Source of the DNA: an uncultured Clostridia bacterium
Lineage (GTDB): Bacteria > Bacillota > Clostridia > Christensenellales > Borkfalkiaceae
Length of the DNA: 64,000 bases
Direction: 5' to 3'
NCBI GenBank assembly: GCA_944327465.1
Contig: CALVHH010000007.1
Span: 1-64,000 of the forward strand
A program made the position numbers and the translations under genes. The notes under the pieces are model-generated. The model searched no databases and was not told the DNA's origin. It saw only the letters and a program-made list of their open reading frames with translations. Of this stretch, positions 50,612-57,567 are shown in pieces. How positions within the stretch are numbered: the stretch's first letter is position 1; each line of letters opens with the position of its first letter.

Positions 50612-51289
50612 TTATTTCTTTTTATGGTATGTAAGGCGGCGGAAAGTGCCGTCCTCCTTGTGGATGACTATCTTTGCCTCCTGGTTTTCAGCCAGTTTTT
50701 TGGCAAAATCTATCGCTTCCGCCTGAGTTATGAACATCTTTATCGCCTTTGCCCCGCCTGCCATTTTTACCTGCCACTTGTTTTCCGCCTTGCGCTTGGA
50801 GACGTGGTAAGTCTTGTACGCGGGGCGAGCCTTTTCCTCGGCGGCGGGCGCCGCCGTTTCCGCGGACTGAGCCGTGGGCTCGGCAGGCTTTTCGGTCGCC
50901 GTCTCCTTTGCAGGCTCTTTACTGACCGATTTTTCCATCTTCTGCGTCCTTACGGGCGGAGCGGGCTTTTCCTCGGGCTCGGCATACGCGGGCTCCTCCT
51001 CTTCGGGAGCCGATCGCTCTTCTTGGACTGCCTCAGCCAAAACTGACGGAGTTTTTTTATCCTCGGGCGCCTTCTTTTGCGCGGGCGCCTCTTCAGCCTG
51101 CGGCGCACTCTTTTGCTCGGCAGATTGGCTTTCGGCGGCAAGCTGTTCTTCAGCCGTCATTTCGCCCTTTTTATCGCGCTTTTCGCGCACGATAAGCGAT
51201 ATTACGAGCGCAACAATGCCCGCGACTATCAGCCCGACGACAACAATGACTATTATGCCCCACGTGGGCAGTGCTGCAAGAAGGTTCAT
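50612..51289 (-). CDS. Membrane-anchored protein with disordered linker and DUF2188 domain
   Basis: The 225-aa product has one N-terminal membrane helix (residues ~10-34, WGIIVIVVVGLIVAGIVALV), a ~120-residue Ala/Pro/Glu/Lys-rich linker with no predicted structure, and a C-terminal ~60-residue domain (KTYHVSKRKAENKWQVKMAG, AKAIKMFITQAEAIDFAKKL, IVIHKEDGTFRR) of the DUF2188 type. DUF2188 proteins are small and of unknown function, sometimes linked to DNA or stress. GGGAGGAAA precedes the ATG at 51289. Confidence 0.8.
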   Translation of the reverse strand: MNLLAALPTWGIIVIVVVGLIVAGIVALVISLIVREKRDKKGEMTAEEQLAAESQSAEQKSAPQAEEAPAQKKAPEDKKTPSVLAEAVQEERSAPEEEEPAYAEPEEKPAPPVRTQKMEKSVSKEPAKETATEKPAEPTAQSAETAAPAAEEKARPAYKTYHVSKRKAENKWQVKMAGGAKAIKMFITQAEAIDFAKKLAENQEAKIVIHKEDGTFRRLTYHKKK

Positions 51290-51314
51290 GGCGTTTCCTC
51301 CCTTATATACTCCA

Positions 51315-51343
51315 ATTATATACTCAAAGGGGGGATTTGTCAA
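51315..51343 (-). promoter_or_regulatory. Promoter of the DUF2188 gene
   Basis: TTGACA (51338-51343), 17-nt spacer, TATAAT (51315-51320): perfect consensus on the minus strand. Confidence 0.85.
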
Positions 51344-51419
51344 TAGCAAATTTAAAAATCCTCCCCGCGCCGAGACGCATAGCCGGGCGGGCGCCTGACG
51401 GCATATCCCCTCCGCCTCT

Positions 51420-52667
51420 TTAAAAGCCCGCCGTGCGGTACGAGAGCAGCTCGGAATGTACCCTGACGGCAAACTTATCCGTCATGCCGGCAAGAAAGTC
51501 TATCGCCGCGGCAGCATAGTCGCGCTCGCAAGCGAGCGCGCCGTACGGTCTGACGTTTTTACAGCGCCCGGACAGCTCTTTGAGTCCGCCCTGTTCGGGC
51601 ACGGCGGCGACGTCGCTCAGCTTTGCCAGCCATGCCGCAAACGACGAGCACAGCAGAGGATAATATTTTTGCGCATTATACACGTTGACTATGGCATATT
51701 CGGGGTTGTACAGCCCCATGAGTACATTGAAAAGCCCGTTGAGAACGAGGCGGGCGTAGTCGTGGTAGGGCTCGAACCTCGGGTTGGAATATATGTTTTT
51801 ATAGTTGAAAAACTTGACGGCGTTCATCTTTTTTTCGGCGGACGGCGAAAGGCGTATGCCTGCCGAAGGCGAGCTGTTTGCGCAGATATCCCCGATGAGC
51901 TCGTGAATTATGACGGTGGTGTTGAGCGCGCCGCTCGACTGCGCCATCGCCCCGAGCTCCTCCACCTGCGCGGGCGCAAGAAAACCGAGCGCGAGCGCGT
52001 CCTCTATGTCCCTGCCTATATAGGCGATTTTATCGGCTATCTTCACCACGCAGCCCTCCCACGTGGCGGGCTGGTACCTGCCCGGAGCGTCGATGGAATA
52101 TAGGTCGATGAGCTCATCCCTGGGGAATATGCCGTTCTGGTCGACTTCGCCGCAGTGCGAAATTATGCCGTCGCGCACGGCATAGGTGAGATTGAGGTTG
52201 CGCAGGTTTTTATTGTCATCCTCCAAGAGCTCCAGACTGTCCACAAACCGCAGCCCGCTGCGCTCGTGCCAGAAAGCACAGCCGAGATGCTCCTGCGAGA
52301 GCTTTGAAAGCACCCTTTCGCCGAAGTGACCGAACGGCGCGTGACCAATGTCGTGACCGAACGAGATGGCGCGGGTGAGCTCGTCGTTGAGCCCGAGATA
52401 TTTGGCTATGGTGTTTGCCACCGATTCGACGTGCGCGACGTGTTCGAGACGGGTGCACACGTGGTCGTTATCCACATTATAGAACACCTGCGTCTTGTGC
52501 TTGAGGCGGCGGAATGCCGTGCTGTGCAGAATGCGGGTGTAGTCGCGGGCGAACGGCGAGCGTATCTCGTCGGGGCGGGAATACAGCGGCTCGGGACGGG
52601 CGACAAGCTCCGCATAGCGTTCGTTATCTTCGGTCGCGGCAACCGTTTTGAAAGCGTTCCTGTTCAT
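51420..52667 (-). CDS. dgt: dGTP triphosphohydrolase-like HD protein, leaderless start
   Basis: The 415-aa product is a deoxyguanosinetriphosphate triphosphohydrolase-like protein: SPFARDYTRILHSTAFRRLK, HKTQVF, RLEHVAHVESVANTIA and SFGHDIGHAPFGHFGERVL carry the HD-domain histidines and aspartates. It cleaves dNTPs to nucleosides and triphosphate and helps balance pools. A TTTACA-17-TATAAT promoter ends 6 nt before the ATG and there is no ribosome site, so the mRNA is probably leaderless. Confidence 0.9.
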   Translation of the reverse strand: MNRNAFKTVAATEDNERYAELVARPEPLYSRPDEIRSPFARDYTRILHSTAFRRLKHKTQVFYNVDNDHVCTRLEHVAHVESVANTIAKYLGLNDELTRAISFGHDIGHAPFGHFGERVLSKLSQEHLGCAFWHERSGLRFVDSLELLEDDNKNLRNLNLTYAVRDGIISHCGEVDQNGIFPRDELIDLYSIDAPGRYQPATWEGCVVKIADKIAYIGRDIEDALALGFLAPAQVEELGAMAQSSGALNTTVIIHELIGDICANSSPSAGIRLSPSAEKKMNAVKFFNYKNIYSNPRFEPYHDYARLVLNGLFNVLMGLYNPEYAIVNVYNAQKYYPLLCSSFAAWLAKLSDVAAVPEQGGLKELSGRCKNVRPYGALACERDYAAAAIDFLAGMTDKFAVRVHSELLSYRTAGF

Positions 52668-52673
52668 GCGTAT

Positions 52674-52702
52674 ATTATATCACCCCGTCGCCGCCGTGTA
52701 AA
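52674..52702 (-). promoter_or_regulatory. Promoter of the leaderless dgt gene
   Basis: TTTACA (52697-52702), 17-nt spacer, TATAAT (52674-52679) on the minus strand. Six bases separate the -10 box from the ATG. Confidence 0.7.
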
Positions 52703-52835
52703 GCCCCTTTTTTGTGCCATCGGTCAAATCAATGTTTTCAAATCGCGGCAAACGAATATCATAAAGATCCCGCAAAAGCAACGGCAAACGAGCTCGATAA
52801 AATAATCCGGCGCTACATATAAGGCGGCATAAACC

Positions 52836-52870
52836 GTGCGCCGCAGAAAGAAAATCTTTCTGCGGCGCAC
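52836..52870. repeat. Orphan hairpin in the dgt upstream region
   Basis: Perfect 15-bp arms GTGCGCCGCAGAAAG/CTTTCTGCGGCGCAC with a 5-nt loop. It has no clear T tract and is not beside a gene end. It may be a terminator remnant or part of a small RNA. Confidence 0.45.
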
Positions 52871-52915
52871 GATCATCCGTTATAAAGACAACACAATATT
52901 GTAAGCACAAAAAAG

Positions 52916-52992
52916 CAGCGGGCATCGGGGCAGCCTCATGACGCCCCGATGCCCGCTGCGCGATCCGGCGCGGGGGACGATCCCCCGCGCCG
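52916..52992 (-). terminator. Double hairpin terminator of the InlB-repeat lipoprotein gene
   Basis: CGGCGCGGGGGA/TCCCCCGCGCCG (52966-52992) is followed on the minus strand by a 16-bp hairpin (arms 52916-52931/52943-52958) and then CTTTTTTG. Confidence 0.8.
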
Positions 52993-53007
52993 TTTGCGCT
53001 TTGCAGT

Positions 53008-54711
53008 TTACGCTATCTTTTCTACCGTGATTTTCATTGTAAGAGAGTTGAGCGTGAACTTATATGTACCGTTCTGGCTGAAACGGATGTTCGAAAGACC
53101 TTCGGGGTCGATGAACTCAAGCTTATCATAGTCGACGATGCTGCCGTTGCGCAGGTAGGTATCCGTCTTTTCGCCGAGGTAATCCTCGCATACCTGCATC
53201 TCCTTCTGCGGTCCGTCGAGCACGAGCGTGGCGGTATATTCGTGGTCGCCCGTCTGCTCGAGATAGACGTTTTCATCGCCGCCGTTCCAGGAAAGAGGCT
53301 TGCCGTTGGCGGTGCCGCCCGTGCCCTTGAGCCAGAATTGACGGGTGTCGCGCTCGCCTTCCTTGGTCACGCCGTACGAAATTTTGCCATCCTGCACCGT
53401 TCCGTCGGCAGCGTAAGTGCTCTCTTCGGGGATGCCTTCGTTTGCGCCGTCTGCGCCCGTGCCGACAAAGTGCCAGCCCATGAGTGCCTCGTTATCGGCG
53501 AGGACGGGGTCGGTAAAGAGCGGGTACCTGGCACCGTTTTTGAGGTAGATGGTGTAGTCCGTACCCTCGGCCGCGCTGCGGTATGTGACGGTGTACTTAT
53601 CTTCCTTTTCACCCACTTCATATGCGCCGACGTTGTCGACGGTGACGGCGTATACATACTCGCCTTCTTCGTCGCCCTCGGCGATGGACAGCTGAATTTC
53701 ATATTTTGCCGTAGCCGTAAACATGATCTCGTAGCCGGCGGGGTTGCGGACGGCGTCGCTGCCTTCGGTAAGCGCTCCGCCTGTCACCTGTGCGTTGTAG
53801 TTGTTGAACGGCAGCGCTATCATCACGTCGCCCTTGTTCATCGAGGCGGTCAGGCTCCATTCGTAGCCCGCGGTATCCGTCTGCTCCATGACGTATTGAG
53901 GAGCGATGTTCGCGCCCATCACATAGCCGTTGAATGTGCCGTAGATTGTAGGCGTAAAGAGCGCTTCGAGCGCGGGCGCATCGGAGAGGCGCTCCCACGT
54001 GATGGTACCTATGTTGTCGTTGCTGACATCCGTCTTCATCGTGAATTCGTACGTGCCGTCGATGGCGACGCCGATATCGTGCTTATTGACTGCGGAAGCG
54101 AGATAGTTGCCCTCGTCGGTGAAGTTATCGCCGGGGTTTTCAAGCAAGCCGAAACCCTTTTGATTTTCCCAAACGCGCTCGTACACGCCGCCCGGCTTTT
54201 CGTCATAGCTGAAGACGCCGAACTGGAATATATCGCCTTCATACAGGTCAACGGTGAGAGTAAAGGTGTTCAGCTCCCCTTCCACTGCTTCAAACGCGTA
54301 CTTATCGGGGTTGAGCCTGCCGTCCTCGCCCCAGTTGTTGTTCTTGAGGTCTGCACCCTGGAAGTTGCCCGCTATCATCCAGGTGCGGGTATCTTCTTCC
54401 ACCGAACTCCACATCGAAAAGACCGAAGTATCCTGTGTTATAGTAGTATTGAAGTCAAATTCAACCGAATAGCTCGGGGTAGCATACCAGCCGAGGAACT
54501 GCGAATCCTCCTTATCTTCGGGCGTCCATTCGGTAGCCTTGCCGCCCGGTTCAACATCCTGCGTCTGCAGAACGGTAGTCTGGTCGCCGTCATAAAAAGT
54601 GACGGTGAAGGTATCGGGTTCTTCCTCTCCACCGCCCGTGCAGGCGACGAGTCCGACGCATGTGATAGCAAAAACTATCGACAGCGCCGCAAGTAAAAGT
54701 GCCTTTTTCAT
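53008..54711 (-). CDS. Large surface lipoprotein with InlB-type repeat
   Basis: The 567-aa product has a signal peptide with lipobox LVAC (Cys24). Residues ~33-95 are an InlB B-repeat (FTVTFYDGDQTTVLQTQDVE, FLGWYATPSYSVEFDFNTTI). Several beta-sandwich-like modules follow (TWMIAGNFQGADLKNNNWG; IYGTFNGYVMGANIAPQY), which look like SusE/F-type or starch-binding domains, and a second repeat-like stretch around ALMGWHFVGTG. It is probably a carbohydrate-binding or adhesin lipoprotein. CAAGGAGG precedes the ATG. It is single-gene with its own promoter and terminator; neighbouring sugar enzymes are absent, so the ligand is unknown. Confidence 0.82.
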   Translation of the reverse strand: MKKALLLAALSIVFAITCVGLVACTGGGEEEPDTFTVTFYDGDQTTVLQTQDVEPGGKATEWTPEDKEDSQFLGWYATPSYSVEFDFNTTITQDTSVFSMWSSVEEDTRTWMIAGNFQGADLKNNNWGEDGRLNPDKYAFEAVEGELNTFTLTVDLYEGDIFQFGVFSYDEKPGGVYERVWENQKGFGLLENPGDNFTDEGNYLASAVNKHDIGVAIDGTYEFTMKTDVSNDNIGTITWERLSDAPALEALFTPTIYGTFNGYVMGANIAPQYVMEQTDTAGYEWSLTASMNKGDVMIALPFNNYNAQVTGGALTEGSDAVRNPAGYEIMFTATAKYEIQLSIAEGDEEGEYVYAVTVDNVGAYEVGEKEDKYTVTYRSAAEGTDYTIYLKNGARYPLFTDPVLADNEALMGWHFVGTGADGANEGIPEESTYAADGTVQDGKISYGVTKEGERDTRQFWLKGTGGTANGKPLSWNGGDENVYLEQTGDHEYTATLVLDGPQKEMQVCEDYLGEKTDTYLRNGSIVDYDKLEFIDPEGLSNIRFSQNGTYKFTLNSLTMKITVEKIA

Positions 54712-54795
54712 GTTTCCTCCTTGGAAAAAATTTATTTACCTCAACTGCCAAGGCAGCCAAAGCCCATTAAAATTTCCTCATTCATATAGATTGTA

Positions 54796-54906
54796 TTTCT
54801 GCCGTCGCAGACGGCAGAAATGGTCATGACCATGTCGCTTAACTATTTTAGTTAATCTGTTAAGTAAATTCTATCACAATTCTATCACAAAAAATTTGCT
54901 TGTCAA
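54796..54906 (-). promoter_or_regulatory. Promoter, operator-like palindrome and leader hairpin of the lipoprotein gene
   Basis: TTGACA (54901-54906), 16-nt spacer, TAGAAT (54879-54884), with a second TAGAAT 11 bp on (54868-54873). TTAACTA-AAA-TAGTTAA (54839-54855) is a perfect 7-bp inverted repeat just after the start site. The leader then folds TTTCTGCCGTC-TGC-GACGGCAGAAA (54796-54820). Confidence 0.65.
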
Positions 54907-55077
54907 TACCTTTTTGAAAACTTTTTAAAAAAATTTTAAACACAGTGTATTTTAGCTTTTTCAGACATTGAATTTGCCGCACGCATTGCCTTTAATACCA
55001 TTCAAGCCATACCTTGTCGCTGCCGGAAAAAAAGCGCGACAAACTCAAAAATAAGTCTGCCGCGTTTCTGTTCAGTT
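54907..55077. other. AT-rich intergenic region without a gene
   Basis: Poly-A/T tracts followed by ordinary sequence. No ORF, terminator or promoter was recognised. It separates host genes from the mobile-element remnant. Confidence 0.5.
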
Positions 55078-55428
55078 TCAGTTTTCTTTTTCGACTTCAA
55101 CAACTGCTTTTGCCGTTTCCGTAACGATGTGTAAACCTTTATCACTCATTCCGTCAAGCAGAGTATCAAGCTGACGGCGCATAGTGCTTTTGTCCGCGCT
55201 CTTGTCGGGGAAAAAGTATTGATCTACGGATATATCGTAACGGGTAACAAGCTCATAAAAGATTTGCAAGCTCGGTTGTTGTCCCTTGTTCTCAATGTTT
55301 GCAAGATAGCGGGGCGATATATCCATATCGTCGCTGACATTCTTGCGGGATTCGCCGCGCTTTGTTCTCGCCTCTTTTATAGCCTTTCCGAACGCCGTAA
55401 AGTCGTAAATTGGTACGGGTCTTTTCAT
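55078..55428 (-). CDS. XRE-family regulator of an integrative element
   Basis: The 116-aa product starts MKRPVPIYDFTAFGKAIKEA and has a Cro/C1 HTH at ~12-70 (RKNVSDDMDISPRYLANIEN) followed by FYELVTRYDISVDQYFFPDK and a helical end. This type of regulator is common in Tn916-like and other conjugative elements of Firmicutes, usually divergent from an excisionase-type gene, as here. I use the ATG at 55428 (AAAGGAACG upstream) rather than one 33 codons earlier. Composition is more AT-rich than in its neighbours. Confidence 0.78.
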   Translation of the reverse strand: MKRPVPIYDFTAFGKAIKEARTKRGESRKNVSDDMDISPRYLANIENKGQQPSLQIFYELVTRYDISVDQYFFPDKSADKSTMRRQLDTLLDGMSDKGLHIVTETAKAVVEVEKEN

Positions 55429-55556
55429 TGCTTCTACGTTCCTTTGTGCTATAATAATTCCTACCCTTATATTATACAGTTCATCTTCTTTCTTGAATAT
55501 GATTACACAATTCATAGTGTTAACCATTATAATTCAAATTATTTACAAATAAGCCC

Positions 55557-55585
55557 TTGATATTATTCGGCTGACCGTATATAAT
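55557..55585 (+). promoter_or_regulatory. Promoter of the excisionase-like gene
   Basis: TTGATA (55557-55562), 17-nt spacer, TATAAT (55580-55585). Confidence 0.7.
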
Positions 55586-55618
55586 ATATAGTGCTATCAC
55601 TTTATGGAGGGATAACCT

Positions 55619-55807
55619 ATGTTTGAGTATATGACAGTGCAAGACGCGGCGAAGCTGTGGGAGATTTCGGAACGGCGCATACAGAAACTTTGCGAAGAAA
55701 ACCGCATTGACGGCGTGGTGCGATTGAGCCGCGTGTGGCTGATTCCAAAGGACGCAAAAAAGCCTGCTGACGGTAGAAAAAAAGAAATTCGAGAACAAAC
55801 AAGATAA
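55619..55807 (+). CDS. Excisionase-like helix-turn-helix protein (62 aa)
   Basis: The product reads YMTVQDAAKLWEISERRIQK, LCEENRIDGVVRLSRVWLIP then a basic tail, the winged MerR-like fold of small excisionase/DNA-binding proteins of integrative elements. GGAGGG precedes the ATG. It is divergent from the XRE regulator. No integrase or further conjugation genes lie in the window on this side, so the element is incomplete. Confidence 0.78.
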   Translation: MFEYMTVQDAAKLWEISERRIQKLCEENRIDGVVRLSRVWLIPKDAKKPADGRKKEIREQTR

Positions 55808-55936
55808 AAAAGCCAAAGGCAACTGTCGGTTGACACATTGAAAGCTCGCGGTTGGTGGTATGTAACCGTGTTTTTTGCTACAATATAGGCACAAGAAGAA
55901 CCAAGAGCTTTTTGAAAAATTACACGAGGTGGTTAT

Positions 55937-56905
55937 ATGATTTTAGCTGACAAAATTATCAGATTACGAAAAAAGAATGGTTGGTCGCAAGAGGAACTTG
56001 CCGATAAGATGAACGTATCAAGACAAGCCGTTTCAAAGTGGGAGGGCGCACAAACAATTCCCGATTTGGAAAAAATATTGCAACTCGGAGTATTATTCGG
56101 AGTTACTACCGATTATCTTTTGAAAGATGAAATTGAGGACGAAGAATTTGCAAATGATAATTCTTCTGACACAAGCGTTAAGAAAATAACAATAGAGGAA
56201 GCCAATTCTTATCTTGAACAAAGGAAACGTGCTTCTTGGCAAATTGCTCTTGCAACATTTTTTTGTATTCTTTCTCCAATCGCGTTAATTGTATTGAGCG
56301 TTTTTTCGGAGAATCAAAGTTTGGGGGTAACCATTGGATTAGTTGCTTTATTTGCTTTTGTTTTATGTGCTATCCCGATCTACATTTATTGCGGATTTAA
56401 GAATGAACCGTATGCCTTTCTTGACAAAAATATTCCCTTTGAGCTTGAATACGGAGTAAAGGGTTTAGTAACAGAAGCGAAAAAGAAGTTTAGAAATACT
56501 TACGTAAAGTGCAACATCATAGCGGCGTGTATTTGTATTTTCTCTCCGCTCCCTTTGGTTGTTTCCGCATTTTCAAACAATGAAACTATTCTTATTGCAA
56601 TGTTATCACTATCAATGATTATTGCGGGAATAGGTGCGTGCATTTTCATTGTGGTAGGTGTTCAAAACGCAAGTATGCAAAAACTTTTGCAAGAAGGCGA
56701 TTATTCCTATCAAGAAAAAAAGCGTGGTGGAGTAAAGTAAGCAGTAGGATTTGCCTATTGGAGCATTTTGTCGGTTGTATATCTTGCTTGGAGTTTTCTT
56801 ACTAGCCAATGGAATATTACTTGGATTGCTCTCGTCGTCGGTGGCGTTTTATTTCCTGTTATAATGTGTATTTGTAATTATTTTGCAGACAAAAAAGAGC
56901 AATAA
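55937..56905 (+). pseudogene. XRE-family membrane regulator interrupted by an in-frame stop
   Basis: An intact 267-codon frame from 55937 has an N-terminal HTH (NGWSQEELADKMNVSRQAVS, then KWEGAQTIPDLEKIL) and four membrane helices, ending at TAA 56738-56740. The same frame continues without a gap for 54 more codons (AVGFAYWSILSVVYLAWSFL, then SQWNITWIALVVGGVLFPVI) to TAA 56903-56905. This is a typical C-terminal helix pair for this family, so a single nonsense change (probably GAA or CAA to TAA) has truncated the protein. The shorter product could still bind DNA. GAGGTGG precedes the ATG. Confidence 0.75.
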
Positions 56906-56934
56906 TCCTCGCAAGAAATAGGACACTTTACAAA

Positions 56935-57123
56935 ATGAAACAAACAGATTTTATTTTATGCCCGATTTGCAAAAATAAAACTCGGTTGAAAATGCGGGAA
57001 GATACCGAACTAAAAAACTTCCCGCTATTCTGCCCGAAGTGTAAACAAGAAACGCTAATCAGCGTTAATCAATTAAAAATCACAATACACAAAGAGCCAG
57101 ACGCAAAGACGCAGAGCCAATAA
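56935..57123 (+). CDS. Cysteine-rich KTR domain protein (62 aa)
   Basis: The product reads FILCPICKNKTRLKMREDTE, then FPLFCPKCKQETLISVNQL, with two CPxC zinc knuckles around a KTR motif. Proteins of this type are carried by many Tn916-like and CTn elements of Firmicutes with no known function. Upstream spacing is poor (AGGAC). A terminator lies ~135 bp downstream. Confidence 0.8.
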   Translation: MKQTDFILCPICKNKTRLKMREDTELKNFPLFCPKCKQETLISVNQLKITIHKEPDAKTQSQ

Positions 57124-57489
57124 ACCGCGCGATTTCACGCGATTTATTGGCTCTTTATGTTTGAGCATAAAAGAGGCATAACTATCTCTTGATCGGCGGT
57201 AAAAAACAAGCCGCCGTTTCTTTGCGTTTACCACAAACCAATGACGACTTACTAACCGAACACGGCGGTATCTAATGGAGGTACGCCGTGTTAATTTTTT
57301 TCAATACACCCGCCTAATATCCTACGGTCAAAAAAAGCTATGACCCACCGTCGGGATATTACGGCTATGAGTATGAACTGACAATTCAACTTAATACTGC
57401 TTACAATTCTTTTTGCGCTTGTCCGCGTATTTTCGCGGGTCGGCGCATTTTACGCCGACCCGCCGACAATACTTATTCCTTATATAGAA
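57124..57489. other. Remnant region of the mobile element without a gene
   Basis: No credible ORF. It holds the terminator at 57259-57300 and short inverted repeats (GGCGG-N11-CCGCC near 57196). The boundary with host sequence is probably here, where GC content rises after about 57400. Confidence 0.45.
57259..57300 (+). terminator. Terminator after the KTR gene
   Basis: AACACGGCG/CGCCGTGTT arms (57259-57267/57284-57292) around a 16-nt loop with an inner GTA/TAC pair, followed by AATTTTTTT. Confidence 0.65.
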
Positions 57490-57563
57490 AAACCTGCGGG
57501 ATGCGACCCGCAGGTTTCAATTTTAATGCGCGGCGGGTCAAACCCGCCGCGCATTAAAATTGA
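57490..57563 (-). terminator. Double hairpin terminator of the surface-hydrolase operon
   Basis: A perfect 22-bp inverted repeat (57517-57538/57542-57563, loop CAA) starts 4 bp after the stop codon. It is followed on the minus strand by AAACCTGCGGG/CCCGCAGGTTT (57490-57517) and TTTTTCTATAT. Confidence 0.85.
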
Positions 57564-57567
57564 GCTG

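Noticed and set aside
53242..54696. 484-codon plus-strand frame
   Set aside because: It is antisense to the InlB-repeat lipoprotein, which has a signal peptide, ribosome site, promoter and terminator.
57367..57540. Open frame after the mobile-element remnant
   Set aside because: It runs through terminator hairpins and has no start with a ribosome site.
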